Positions 47,276 to 56,815 of a stretch of 64,000 nucleotides of DNA are shown one piece after another. The first letter of the stretch is position 1, and the number at the start of each line of letters is the position of its first letter. Under the pieces are notes generated by a model. That model saw nothing but the letters and a program-made list of their open reading frames with translations. It made no database searches and was not told where the DNA came from. The position numbers and the translations under genes were made by a program. This DNA comes from R-RK-3 sp963834945 (GTDB taxonomy: Bacteria > Pseudomonadota > Alphaproteobacteria > Rhizobiales > Rhodomicrobiaceae). The stretch is taken from the NCBI GenBank assembly GCA_963834945.1, contig CAWIDT010000011.1, positions 310,001 to 374,000 of the forward strand, written 5' to 3'.

Positions 47276-48355
47276 ATGCCAACAAAAGTCGGAATAATCT
47301 TTAAGTCATACGAACCGCTCCACCGCATTATGCATTATGCTAGCCGCGCCGAACAGGTGGGGCTTCAAGGCGGCTTCTGGATAGCGGAGGCTTATCATTG
47401 GTTCCGCCAATATGGGCACGAGGCCAGAGGAGCGATGGTCACGCTCGCCGCAGCCGCGACAGTGACGAAGACCATCCCGATCGGCCTCAGCATCGGTTCG
47501 CCCTATATGCGCCACCCTACGATTCAGGCTTCCGAAGCCTGTGCGCTTGACGAACTGTCCGGCGGACGCTTCGTCATGGGTATGGGCGCAGGCAAGGTCG
47601 GCATCAACTATATCGGCGTCGATCTGAAGCAGCAACCTCCAGTTAGGGTGCATCGGGAGGCCATCGAGATCTTCCGCAAGGTGGTCAAGGGCGAGCCCTA
47701 CAGCTACCAAGGCGAGATGTTCACCTCGTCAATGCCGGGCATCGCGCCGGATCGCCGCTATCACCGTGATTATATCCCCGTTTGTATCGGCGCGACGGGA
47801 CCGTTCATGCAAAAGCTCGCCGGAGAAATCGCCGATGGTCTGATGCTACCCGGGCTGACGTCACCGGGTTTCGTCAAAATCGCCATGAAAAATCTAGGCG
47901 AAGGCTTTGCCAGGGCCGGCAAGACCAAGCCCGCCGATTTTCCGGTCGGCGCGGTCATCCTGTCGAGCATTTCGCGCGATGGCCAGAAGGCCAAGGACGC
48001 CGCCCGGTCCTATGCCGCCACCTACGTCGTGAACAAGGTCCGCAACATTCAGAATGACGAAATCCTGTCGAGTTCGGGCATCCCCGAGGATGAGCTCGCT
48101 CCGCTGCGCGCGCGGATTGCGTCCGGCAACGAGGATCTCACCGATCTCGTCACCGACAGCATGCTCAGCCGATTTGGGGTGGTGGCCGGAACGCCCGATG
48201 AAGCCGCCGAAATCCTGCAAGGGCTGGTCGATGCCGGTCTCAATTTGCCGCTGATGGAACTGGTGGGTGAGGACGAGGCAGCGGTCCTGGACGCTATCGA
48301 TCTGCTCGCCAGCGACGTTGTTCCGCAACTTCGGCCCGCTGGAGGCGCTGCATGA
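47276..48355 (+). CDS. LLM-class (luciferase-like) oxidoreductase, probably F420-dependent
   Basis: A 359-residue TIM-barrel enzyme of the luciferase-like monooxygenase superfamily, in the branch of methylene-tetrahydromethanopterin reductase and F420-dependent dehydrogenases rather than flavin monooxygenases. Indicative stretches are VGIIFKSYEPLHRIMHYA, IGLSIGSPYMRHPTIQASEA, LDELSGGRFVMGMGAGKVGI, YIPVCIGATGPFMQKLAGEI and ADGLMLPGLTSPGFVKIAMK. It is the first gene of an operon that ends in all dedicated F420 genes, which supports F420 as cofactor; FMN use cannot be excluded. It overlaps the next gene by 4 bp. Substrate unknown. Confidence 0.82.
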   Translation: MPTKVGIIFKSYEPLHRIMHYASRAEQVGLQGGFWIAEAYHWFRQYGHEARGAMVTLAAAATVTKTIPIGLSIGSPYMRHPTIQASEACALDELSGGRFVMGMGAGKVGINYIGVDLKQQPPVRVHREAIEIFRKVVKGEPYSYQGEMFTSSMPGIAPDRRYHRDYIPVCIGATGPFMQKLAGEIADGLMLPGLTSPGFVKIAMKNLGEGFARAGKTKPADFPVGAVILSSISRDGQKAKDAARSYAATYVVNKVRNIQNDEILSSSGIPEDELAPLRARIASGNEDLTDLVTDSMLSRFGVVAGTPDEAAEILQGLVDAGLNLPLMELVGEDEAAVLDAIDLLASDVVPQLRPAGGAA

Positions 48356-49296
48356 AGATCGGCGTAGTGGGATCGGGCGCCATGGGCTCGCTGTTCGGCG
48401 CCCGTCTGGTTGAATCCGGGGCGGATGTGGTGCTCGTGGATACGGACCGCCCGCATATCGAGGCGATGCGGGAACACGGGCTCGGCTTCGACGATAGCGG
48501 CGACTTTAGGCGCATCCAGGTCAAAGCTACCTCCGACCACGCCGAAGCCGGCCCCGTCGATATCATCATCTTCTTCGTCAAGCATCCGCATACGCGCCAG
48601 GCGATCCGCGATGCGCGCCCGATGATGCACGACCGCACCTATGTCTGGACACCGCAAAACGGCGTCGGCAATGTCGAGCTGATCGCGGAAATCGTGCCGG
48701 AAAGCCGCATCGCGAAGGGGCTGACGAGTTCCACCTCGGTGGTGACCGCGCCTGGGAGCATCGTCAACAATTTCCGCGGCAGCACCGAAACCTTCATCTG
48801 GCCGGTGGATGGGGGCAGCCACCCGCCGCTCGCCGCGCTGGCCGAGTTGATGACCCATGCGGGCCTGCCCACCTACCTTGCCCCCGACATTGACTACCGC
48901 ATCTGGCGCAAGCTCAGCGTCAACACCACGCTCACCGCGCTGACGGCGGCGGTCAACACCGCCATCGGGCCAATCGGCGAAAGCGAAGCGGGCCAGCGGC
49001 TGATGCGTGCCGTCGTCGAGGAGGTGGTCGCGGTGGCCAATGCCAAGGGCATTCCGCTGCAATTCGAAGACGGGTTCGGCTATGTCGAGGAGCTGCGCGA
49101 AAAGGCGTTCGAGCATATCGGCTCGACCACGATGGACATGCAGGCGAAGCGGCCCACCGAGATCGAGGCGATGAACGGCGCCGTGGCGCGGGAAGGCCAG
49201 CGGCTGAACGTCCCGACGCCCGCGAACGCCGTGGTTGCGGATATCATCCGCATCCTCGAAGCCACGCGCGCAAACCGGCTGCCGAAGCCGATCTGA
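48352..49296 (+). CDS. Ketopantoate reductase (PanE/ApbA)-family dehydrogenase
   Basis: A 314-residue two-domain reductase. The Rossmann start GVVGSGAMGSLFGARLVESG binds NADP; the catalytic lysine lies in IIFFVKHPHT, and the C-terminal helical domain shows RKLSVNTTLTALTAAVNTAI and MQAKRPTEIEAMNGAVAREG. PanE makes pantoate, but many family members act on other 2-oxo acids or in catabolic clusters. The four-base overlap with the LLM gene and the operon context argue for a catabolic step or hydroxy-acid oxidation, not pantothenate synthesis. Confidence 0.85.
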   Translation: MKIGVVGSGAMGSLFGARLVESGADVVLVDTDRPHIEAMREHGLGFDDSGDFRRIQVKATSDHAEAGPVDIIIFFVKHPHTRQAIRDARPMMHDRTYVWTPQNGVGNVELIAEIVPESRIAKGLTSSTSVVTAPGSIVNNFRGSTETFIWPVDGGSHPPLAALAELMTHAGLPTYLAPDIDYRIWRKLSVNTTLTALTAAVNTAIGPIGESEAGQRLMRAVVEEVVAVANAKGIPLQFEDGFGYVEELREKAFEHIGSTTMDMQAKRPTEIEAMNGAVAREGQRLNVPTPANAVVADIIRILEATRANRLPKPI

Positions 49297-49361
49297 CGAC
49301 ATGTTGATCCTGGCATAGGATTGGCGCGATAAACTCCTTTGATTCCTCTGCCGGAGAGCCG

Positions 49362-51494
49362 ATGGGCATTGCGCTTGGCATCGATGTTGGCGGCACCTTT
49401 ACCGATTTTCTGGAAATCGGCGGGACTGAGGGCGCTCGCGTCGTAAAGGTTCCGTCAATGCCCGCCGAGCCAGCAGGAAGCGTCATGAGAGGCTTGACGC
49501 TGCTGGCGGGCGGCGACGGCAGGCTGCCCGCCTATATGGCTGGCGTGGAGCTGATCGTGCATGGAACGACGATCACGACAAATGCCATCCTCACGCACCG
49601 CCATGCCCGGACGGGCTATGTCACCACCAAGGGCTTTCGCGACATTCTGAATTCGCGCCGCGGCTTGAAGCGCAACGCCTTTACCGCGAAGGAAGCGCCC
49701 CCAGAGCCGATCGTGCCGCAATATCTGGTCCGCACCGTCGACGAGCGGCTCGACAAATCCGGTGCGGTGATCCGGCCGCTGAACGAGGAGGACGTGTACA
49801 AGGCGGCGGCCCATTTCCGCCGCGAGGGCATCGAAGCTATTGCGGTGTGCACGATGTTCTCCTTCGTCAATCCGGTACATGAGCGGCGGATCAAGGCGCT
49901 GCTGCATGAGGAACTGCCTGGCGTCTACGTGACGGCATCGCATGAAGTGCTGCCGCAGCTCCGCTTTTATGAGCGCGGCTCGACCACAGTGTTCAATGCC
50001 TGCGTCGGTCCCTTGCTGCGCGGCTATATCGGCGAGCTTCTGGAGCGGCTGAATGAGAGCGGGTTTTGCGGACGCTTTCTCACCATGCAATCGAATGGCG
50101 GCGTCATGCCGCCCGAGGCGGTGTTGCAGTCGGCGGCCAGCACGTTGCTATCCGGCCCGGCGAGCGCACCGGTGGCGGGCCTGTTGTTCGCCAAGCCTTA
50201 CTGGATCCCGAACCTCATCACAGTCGATATGGGCGGCACAAGCTTCGATGTATGTCTGATCCGCGACGGACGTCCGGCGGTGACGAGCCAGTCCGAGGTC
50301 GCGGAATATGCGCTGGCGCTGCCCGCGCTCGACATCAACGCGATCGGAGCGGGCGGCGGCAGCATCGCTAAGGTCACGGGCGGATTGCTCGAGGTCGGCC
50401 CAGAGAGCGCGGGTGCCACGCCGGGCCCGGCCTGCTATGGCGAGGGCGGCACTTTGCCGACTGTCACCGACGCCAACCTCGTGCTCGGCTATCTCAACCC
50501 GGACAATTTCCTCGGCGGCGAAAAGCCATTGAACGCAAGCGCGGCGGCGCGCGCCGTGGAGACGAGCATCGCCGGACCGCTCGGCCTTTCGGTCGCCGAA
50601 GCAGCTCTCGGCATTGTGCGGGTGGTGGACGCGAAGATGGCCGATGGCGTGCGGGCGGTGTCGGTGGCGCGAGGCTTCGATCCTCGGGAGGCATGCCTCG
50701 TCGCGGCGGGGGGTGCCGGACCGTTGCACGCCTGCGGCATCGCCGACGAGCTTGGCATGGAGCTGATCCTGGTGCCCCGCGCCTCTTCGGTGTTCTGCGC
50801 TACGGGCATGCTGGCCACCGATCTGCGCCAGGATGTGGTCCGTCACGCGCCGATCAGGCTGAGCGAGGGTACGCGAGCGGTTGCCGCGCTGAATACGATG
50901 CGCGGCGACATGCTGCGCGCCGGCGAACAGATCCTCGCCGGCCAGGACGCCGCGCCAGAAAATCGCGCGCTGGAATTTTCAGCCGAGATGCTGTTCGAGG
51001 GTCAGTTCAACACCATCGAAACCCGGCTGCCCATGCTCGACGCGGCGGCAGTCAGCACGTCCGATCTCGCGGCCGCGCGGGCCGCATTCGTCACCGCGCA
51101 CCGGCAGATCTACGGGTACGTCCTGGAAGGGGAGCCGGTCGAGATCCGTTCCCTGCGGCTGGCGGTGATCGGACGCACGGTCCCACCGCAGTTCCCGGTG
51201 CTCGACATGGCGACATCGCCGGCCGAAGCAGCCCTGAAAGGCGCGCGGGACGCCTGGTTCGACAATGCCTTCCGCGAAATCGCGGTGTATGACGGCGCGC
51301 GCTTCCTGGGGGGCCATATCGTCGATGGGCCGGCCCTGGTCGAACATGCGACGACCACCGTCAAAATTGCGCCCGGCTGGCGCGCCTGCGTCGACGAGAT
51401 CGGCAATTTGTTGATGTGGAGCCATGTGCAGACGCTCGACGAGGCCATTGCCCGGCTGCAGGAGCCAGGCCAAGATCAAGAGCGGCGGGGCTAA
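49362..51494 (+). CDS. Hydantoinase/oxoprolinase family protein, subunit A (HyuA-like)
   Basis: A 710-residue subunit of the ATP-dependent hydantoinase/oxoprolinase family, which also contains N-methylhydantoinase, caprolactamase and acetone carboxylase subunits. The acetate/sugar-kinase-like ATPase loops are visible as GIDVGGTFTDFLEIGG, TVDMGGTSFDVCLIRDG and INAIGAGGGSIAKVTGG, and VGPESAGATPGPACYG is the family signature. GGAGAG lies close to the ATG. With the adjacent HyuB it should form an A2B2 type complex that activates an amide or lactam carbonyl by phosphorylation. Substrate not predictable. Confidence 0.9.
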   Translation: MGIALGIDVGGTFTDFLEIGGTEGARVVKVPSMPAEPAGSVMRGLTLLAGGDGRLPAYMAGVELIVHGTTITTNAILTHRHARTGYVTTKGFRDILNSRRGLKRNAFTAKEAPPEPIVPQYLVRTVDERLDKSGAVIRPLNEEDVYKAAAHFRREGIEAIAVCTMFSFVNPVHERRIKALLHEELPGVYVTASHEVLPQLRFYERGSTTVFNACVGPLLRGYIGELLERLNESGFCGRFLTMQSNGGVMPPEAVLQSAASTLLSGPASAPVAGLLFAKPYWIPNLITVDMGGTSFDVCLIRDGRPAVTSQSEVAEYALALPALDINAIGAGGGSIAKVTGGLLEVGPESAGATPGPACYGEGGTLPTVTDANLVLGYLNPDNFLGGEKPLNASAAARAVETSIAGPLGLSVAEAALGIVRVVDAKMADGVRAVSVARGFDPREACLVAAGGAGPLHACGIADELGMELILVPRASSVFCATGMLATDLRQDVVRHAPIRLSEGTRAVAALNTMRGDMLRAGEQILAGQDAAPENRALEFSAEMLFEGQFNTIETRLPMLDAAAVSTSDLAAARAAFVTAHRQIYGYVLEGEPVEIRSLRLAVIGRTVPPQFPVLDMATSPAEAALKGARDAWFDNAFREIAVYDGARFLGGHIVDGPALVEHATTTVKIAPGWRACVDEIGNLLMWSHVQTLDEAIARLQEPGQDQERRG

Positions 51495-51500
51495 AGGAGC

Positions 51501-53273
51501 ATGGGCACGTTCGCCAGATCAGCGTCGAATGGCTCCGATCTCGATCCGGTGCTGACTGCCATCATCCGCAACCGGCTGGCGGCGATCGCCGAGGAGATGG
51601 CGCAGACGCTTATGATGACGTCGCGCTCGAGCATTTTCGCGGAGGCGCGCGATTTCGTCACGGGGATCTGCGACGCGCGGGGTCGCCTGCTGGCGCAGAG
51701 CCGCTATTTCCCCGGCTTCGCCTGTGCGCTGCCCTATCTGATGCCCGCCGTCCTTGGCAAATATGAGGGGCAGCTCTCCGAGGGCGATGTCATCATCACC
51801 AACGACCCATATCAGGGGAATAGCCATCTGCCCGACATGAATGTGATGAAACCCGTCTTCGCGGGCGGCGAGCCGCGCTTCTGGGCTATCGCCAAGGGGC
51901 ACATGGCCGACATCGGCGGTGCGGGGGTCGCGGGCTATGATCCGCAAGCGGAAACCGTCTGGGACGAGGGCGTCATCGTGCCGCCGTCGAAGCTTTACGT
52001 TCGGGGCGAATTGCAGGCCGATTTCCTGGCGTTGATCCTGAAGCAGCTCAAGCTGCCGGACATCGTGCGCGGCGACATCATGTGCGAGGTGGGTGGCGTC
52101 AATATCGGCGAACGCGGGCTGCTTGCACTGATGGGGCGCTATGGAAGGGAGACGGTCGAGCAGCATATCGAGGCCTATCTGGCTGCGTCAGAGCGGCATA
52201 TGCGGGCCAAGATCGAAGCGATCCCGAATGGCGTCTATAGCGGCGAAAGAGCCATTGACGATGATGTCGCCAGCGGCGAGCCGCTAACCATCCGCGTGGA
52301 CCTCACCGTCAACGGCGGCGAAGCGGTCTTCGATTTCAGCCGCAGCGACCCGCAAAGCCCGCGCTATATGAACTCCACCGATGCCTTCACGCGCTCCATG
52401 GCGACGCTCACCCTGTTCGCCACGCTGGAGCACGAGGAAAGCAATCACGGCTCGGTGCGGCCGATCAGCTTCGTCAACCCGCAAGGGCTTTGCACCAACG
52501 CCGCGTTCCCGGCCTCGACGGTGCTGGCCACCTGCTCAATGGCCGAATGCGTGCAGGAGGCGGTGCAACTGGCGCTCGCGCAAGCGGTGCCCGACAAGGT
52601 CGCGGCGCCGAGCACGAAACTGATTTTCCCGCTGATCGCCTATATCCATCCCGAAAAAAACCGGCTGGATGTTAATGTGGACTTCTTTTTCCGCTGCAAT
52701 GCTTCCGGCGGGACGCTGGGCTTCGACGGCTGGGAACAGGGCGGTCCGGCGCAGGAAATGGGGATGGGACGCTGTCCCGACCCGGAGATCCACGAAATGA
52801 CCCATCCGGTGCGCATCGAGCGCTTCGAGCAGGAAATCGACAGCGCCGGCGCGGGCGAATTTCGCGGCGGCAACGGCCATGTCTACCGGGTAAAGCATCT
52901 GGTGGCGAGCGAGAGGGCGACGGTGTTCGGCTCGGGCGTCAAGCCGCATGCGGCGCCGAGCGGTCTTTTCGGCGGCTGCACGCCGGAGCCGAGCAGCTTC
53001 CTGATAGAGCGGGCCGGCGGCGGGCGGGAGGCCATCCCTCTCAACAGCTTCTTTACTGTCGGCGCGGGCGATGTCATCGAACTGCGTGAAATGGGCGGAC
53101 CTGGCTTCGGCGATCCGATGCGGCGCGATCCCGGACGCGTCGCGCGTGATGTGCGGGACGGTTATGTGTCCGCCGCGATGGCCCGCGATACTTACGGCGT
53201 CGGGCTGGATGCGGACGGCGCCGTCGATGAGGACGCCACGCGCCTGCTGCGCCGGGAGCCCGATGCGCAATGA
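51501..53273 (+). CDS. Hydantoinase/oxoprolinase family protein, subunit B (HyuB-like)
   Basis: A 590-residue HyuB subunit. Characteristic segments: IIRNRLAAIAEEMAQTLMMT, VIITNDPYQGNSHLPDMNVM, WAIAKGHMADIGGAGVAGYD, GVIVPPSKLY and the final MGGPGFGDPMRRDPGRVARD. It begins 6 bp after hyuA with AAGGAG as ribosome site and overlaps the permease gene by 4 bp, so subunit A and B and the importer are translated together. Confidence 0.9.
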   Translation: MGTFARSASNGSDLDPVLTAIIRNRLAAIAEEMAQTLMMTSRSSIFAEARDFVTGICDARGRLLAQSRYFPGFACALPYLMPAVLGKYEGQLSEGDVIITNDPYQGNSHLPDMNVMKPVFAGGEPRFWAIAKGHMADIGGAGVAGYDPQAETVWDEGVIVPPSKLYVRGELQADFLALILKQLKLPDIVRGDIMCEVGGVNIGERGLLALMGRYGRETVEQHIEAYLAASERHMRAKIEAIPNGVYSGERAIDDDVASGEPLTIRVDLTVNGGEAVFDFSRSDPQSPRYMNSTDAFTRSMATLTLFATLEHEESNHGSVRPISFVNPQGLCTNAAFPASTVLATCSMAECVQEAVQLALAQAVPDKVAAPSTKLIFPLIAYIHPEKNRLDVNVDFFFRCNASGGTLGFDGWEQGGPAQEMGMGRCPDPEIHEMTHPVRIERFEQEIDSAGAGEFRGGNGHVYRVKHLVASERATVFGSGVKPHAAPSGLFGGCTPEPSSFLIERAGGGREAIPLNSFFTVGAGDVIELREMGGPGFGDPMRRDPGRVARDVRDGYVSAAMARDTYGVGLDADGAVDEDATRLLRREPDAQ

Positions 53274-54241
53274 GCGAGGCCAGTTACAACGCGGCGCCCG
53301 CACTGGCGGGGCGGCTCTTGCGCAATTGGGACCGTGCCGTCGTGCCGCTGATCTTCCTGGTGATGGTGCTCGCCTTCTTCGCCGCCGATCCGAATTATCT
53401 TTCCGCGACCAACATCATCAATGTGCTCAACCAGGTCTCGATCCTTGCGGTCGTGGCTGTCGGGGCGAGCGTGGTGATCTTTGCGGGCGGATTCGACCTC
53501 TCGGCGGGGGCGATCGTGGCGCTGTCCGGGGTCGTCGGCGCGCTCACCATGGAGCAGACCGGGAGCATTCCGCTCGCAGTCCTGGCGGGAATCGGGGCGG
53601 GACTGGCCGTAGGGTTGGTGAACGGCTTTGTCGTTGGCTATCTGAATGTCTCGCCGCTGATCGTGACGCTCGGCTCGCTCAACATCGCGCGCGGTCTGGC
53701 GCTGATCTTCTCCGGCGGCACCGCGATCTACAGCTTTCCGTCCTCATACACCAATTTCGGCACATCGCGGCTTCTTGGCCTGCCGACGCTGGCCATCATC
53801 GCGTTTCTGGTCTTCCTCGCCATGGCGCTGATCATCCGCTTTACCCCATTCGGCCTTTATCTCTACGCGGTCGGTGGCAATCCCCGGGCGGCAAAAATCT
53901 CCGGCATCGACGTGGCCGCGATGCGGATGATCGCCTTCGGCATTTCCGGCGCGACCTGCGGATTGGCGGGAATGCTGCTCGCGGCGCGCACCGGCGGCGG
54001 CGAGCCGGCGGCGGGGGTGCTCTATGAGCTGGAGGCGATCGCGGCGGTCATTCTGGGCGGTGCCGCGCTGCATGGCGGTGAGGGGCACCTCTGGCGCTCG
54101 ATGATGGGTATCCTGCTGCTCGGCGCGCTTGGGAACGGCTTGAACATCATCGGTATACATCCCCATTGGAAGGGTGTAGCCATCGGCACAATACTTGTAA
54201 GCGCCGCCTCACTCGATGCAATCAAGAGACGAACGCAGTAA
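53270..54241 (+). CDS. ABC importer permease, RbsC-like
   Basis: A 323-residue permease of the branched RbsC/XylH family with about ten membrane helices. Signature stretches: FDLSAGAIVALSGVVGAL, GFVVGYLNVSPLIVTLGSLN, ARGLALIFSGG and AVGGNPRAAKISGID. Members import pentoses, nucleosides, autoinducer-2 and other polar small molecules. It is encoded with its binding protein and ATPase directly downstream, a complete importer. Confidence 0.92.
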   Translation: MSEASYNAAPALAGRLLRNWDRAVVPLIFLVMVLAFFAADPNYLSATNIINVLNQVSILAVVAVGASVVIFAGGFDLSAGAIVALSGVVGALTMEQTGSIPLAVLAGIGAGLAVGLVNGFVVGYLNVSPLIVTLGSLNIARGLALIFSGGTAIYSFPSSYTNFGTSRLLGLPTLAIIAFLVFLAMALIIRFTPFGLYLYAVGGNPRAAKISGIDVAAMRMIAFGISGATCGLAGMLLAARTGGGEPAAGVLYELEAIAAVILGGAALHGGEGHLWRSMMGILLLGALGNGLNIIGIHPHWKGVAIGTILVSAASLDAIKRRTQ

Positions 54242-54271
54242 TCATTTGATTATGAGTACAGGGAGACCATT

Positions 54272-55252
54272 ATGAATAAGGGGACTTTCTTCGTTGCCGT
54301 CGCGGCTCTCGGGGCTTTGCTGACCCATGCGCCACTCGACGACGTAGCCGCGCAGGACAAAAAATTCAAGGTCGGTATTTCGCTGCCGGAATCGCAGAAC
54401 CCATTTTATGTCGTCATGGGCAAATCGATCGTGAAGACCTTCGAGGCGAACGGCATCGAGCCGACGCTGCTGATGGCCAGCGCCGACGTCAACGAACAGG
54501 TGTCGCAGATCAACGATTTGATCGCCGCCAAGGTCGATGCGATCCTGGTTTCCCCCGCCAACACCGAAGGACCGGCGCCCGCGCTGAAAGCAGCGCACGA
54601 CGCGGGCATTCCGCTATTCATGATCGCTCGCACGCTCGACCCGAAATATAAGGACCTCTGGAAGACCTATGTCGGCTTCGACTATGTCAAGGTCGGCCAG
54701 ATGAAGGGCAAATGGGTGGTCGATAATCTGAAGCCCGGCAAGATCGCCATGCTAAACGGCCCCGCCGGCGCGCTGGTCAGCGTCAACATGGAAAAGGGCT
54801 TTAAGGACGTGGTGGAAAAGGCCGGCTTCCAGGTGGTGTGGGCGCAGAACTCGGTGCAGACCCGCGAAAACGGCCTGAAGCTGGCTGAAGACGCGCTTGT
54901 CTCCCAGCCCGATCTCGTCGCCATCTATGCCATGAACGACGATCTGGCGCTCGGTGCGGCGCAGGCGGTAAAGGCCGCCGACAAGACCGGCAAGGTGGCC
55001 ACGCTCGGCATGAACGGCTCGCCGCCCGCGCTTGCGGCGGTCCACAATGGCGATCTCAGCATGACGATCCTGCTCGATCCGGTCGGTTGGGGAAAAAGCG
55101 CGGCGCAGATGGTCTCCGACTATCTGAAATCCGGCAAACAGCCGAGCGAACTCTTTGAGCCCTTCGTTCCTGAGGTGATCTCTCAGGCCAATGCCTATGA
55201 GAAGATCCCAGAGCCCTTGCGCGAAAAGCTGGGCGTGAAGCCGAGGAGCTGA
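54272..55252 (+). CDS. Periplasmic substrate-binding protein, type I (RbsB-like)
   Basis: A 326-residue periplasmic binding protein with an N-terminal signal peptide (GTFFVAVAALGALLTHAPLD, cleavage near AAQD). The mature protein has the two-lobe pattern: KVGISLPESQNPFYVVMGKS, DAILVSPANTEGPAPALKAA, GFDYVKVGQMKGKWVVDNL and VAIYAMNDDLALGAAQAVKA. It should set the specificity of the importer. GGGAGA precedes the ATG. The ligand is not evident from sequence; binding-pocket residues differ from those I know for ribose. Confidence 0.92.
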   Translation: MNKGTFFVAVAALGALLTHAPLDDVAAQDKKFKVGISLPESQNPFYVVMGKSIVKTFEANGIEPTLLMASADVNEQVSQINDLIAAKVDAILVSPANTEGPAPALKAAHDAGIPLFMIARTLDPKYKDLWKTYVGFDYVKVGQMKGKWVVDNLKPGKIAMLNGPAGALVSVNMEKGFKDVVEKAGFQVVWAQNSVQTRENGLKLAEDALVSQPDLVAIYAMNDDLALGAAQAVKAADKTGKVATLGMNGSPPALAAVHNGDLSMTILLDPVGWGKSAAQMVSDYLKSGKQPSELFEPFVPEVISQANAYEKIPEPLREKLGVKPRS

Positions 55253-55258
55253 GGCGTC

Positions 55259-56815
55259 GTGTCCATCGCGGCTTCAGGCATCATGGCCTTGGCCGATCCC
55301 GCCGCCGAGCCGCTTGTCTCGGCGCGCGGGCTGACCAAGACCTATGGCGCGGTCGAGGCACTGCGCGGCGTCAGCATTGATTTCCGCGCCGGCGAAATCC
55401 ACGCGGTGGTCGGCGAAAACGGTGCTGGCAAATCGACGATGACGCGCCTGCTCGGCCGGGAAGAAGCGCCGGATGCGGGCGCTATTCTCATCGGCGGGCG
55501 CAAGACGTCGCTGCAAAGCCCGGCGGACGCGAGGCGGGCCGGGGTGGCACTCGTGCACCAGCAACCTCAGCTTGTCGAAACCTTGAGCGTGGCGGAAAAC
55601 ATCTGTCTCGAAAGCCCGCCGACGCGCCTGCTGGGCGGTGTCGTTCCCATTGTCGACCGGCGAGAAATGCTGCGCCGCGCGTCGGTCCAACTCGCGCCGT
55701 TCAATCTGGCAGGCAAAGCAGGCTTCGACCTGCGTGATTTGAGCGTCGCGGAACGCCAAATTGTCGAGATCAGCCGTGAACTTGCCAAACATGCACGGCT
55801 GCTCATTCTCGACGAGCCGACTTCGGCGCTGAGCGCCGAGGAAACGGAAACGCTGTTCGCGCATATCCGCTCGCTGCGTGAGCAGGGTGTCGCGATCGTT
55901 TTTATCTCGCACAATCTGGGCGAAGTGCTGGCCATCGCGGATCGCATCTCGGTTCTGCGCGACGGCAGGCTGGTTACCACGGCTCCGGCGCGCACGATGG
56001 ACGCGGATATGCTTGCCCAACTCATCGTCGGGCGCGAGATGGCCGAGCCGGTGCTGGCGAAAGCGCGGCGAGATGCGGGTGGCGTGGTTCTTGAAGCCGG
56101 CGTTGGCGGCGGACGAATCGCCCTTCGCAGCGGGGAAATCCTCGGCATCCCCACCTATATCGGCTCGGCGGTCCGCGACCTGCTGGACCGCCTCAGCGGC
56201 CTGCATCGGACCGGCGCGGGCCGTCTTCGGTTCAAAGGCGCCGACATCGGCCGCAGCAGCATTGCGGCGCGGGTGCGGATGGGCCTGTGCTTCGTGCCCG
56301 GCGACAGCACCGCCGAAGGGCTGGTCCCCAAGTTGAGCGTCGAGGATAATATTCTGCTGCCGAGCCTTGCCCGTTTCACCCGGGCGGGCATCATCGATCG
56401 CCGCGCCGGCCGGCGGGCGGTAGGGGCGCTGGTCGAGAGCCTCGACGTCCGGCCGGCCGATCCGCTCGCGCCCGTTGAGCGCCTCTCGGGCGGCAACCGG
56501 CAGAAGGTTGCCATCGCCAAATGGCTGCTCGCTGGCGCCGACGTGCTGGTCATGGACGATCCGGCGCGCGGCGTCGATATCGGCGCCAAAGTCGAGCTTT
56601 ACCGCGTCATCGCCGGGCACGCGCAAAAGGGCGGTGCGGTCGTGCTCGCATCCTCTGATCTGGATGAGTTGCTGGCGCTGTCCGATCGCGTTGTAGTGCT
56701 GCGCGGCGACGCTGTCATCGCGACATTTCAGGAGCGGCCGTTCAGCAAGGCGGATATCGTGCGAATGCTGGCGACACGTCCGGAACCCGCTCAGGCGGAA
56801 GGAGACGCATCATGA
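55259..56815 (+). CDS. ABC importer ATPase with two nucleotide-binding domains, RbsA-like
   Basis: A 518-residue tandem ATPase. Domain 1 (to about 260): Walker A VVGENGAGKSTMTRLLGREE, signature-like DLSVAERQIVEISRELAKHA, Walker B LLILDEPTSALSAEE. Domain 2 (about 280-500): signature VERLSGGNRQKVAIAKWLLA and Walker B VLVMDDPARGVDIG; its Walker A is degenerate, with no GxxGxGK visible near RSGEILGIPTYIGSA. The start is GTG 55259; ATG 55283 is possible. It overlaps the SDR gene by four bases. Confidence 0.9.
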   Translation: MSIAASGIMALADPAAEPLVSARGLTKTYGAVEALRGVSIDFRAGEIHAVVGENGAGKSTMTRLLGREEAPDAGAILIGGRKTSLQSPADARRAGVALVHQQPQLVETLSVAENICLESPPTRLLGGVVPIVDRREMLRRASVQLAPFNLAGKAGFDLRDLSVAERQIVEISRELAKHARLLILDEPTSALSAEETETLFAHIRSLREQGVAIVFISHNLGEVLAIADRISVLRDGRLVTTAPARTMDADMLAQLIVGREMAEPVLAKARRDAGGVVLEAGVGGGRIALRSGEILGIPTYIGSAVRDLLDRLSGLHRTGAGRLRFKGADIGRSSIAARVRMGLCFVPGDSTAEGLVPKLSVEDNILLPSLARFTRAGIIDRRAGRRAVGALVESLDVRPADPLAPVERLSGGNRQKVAIAKWLLAGADVLVMDDPARGVDIGAKVELYRVIAGHAQKGGAVVLASSDLDELLALSDRVVVLRGDAVIATFQERPFSKADIVRMLATRPEPAQAEGDAS

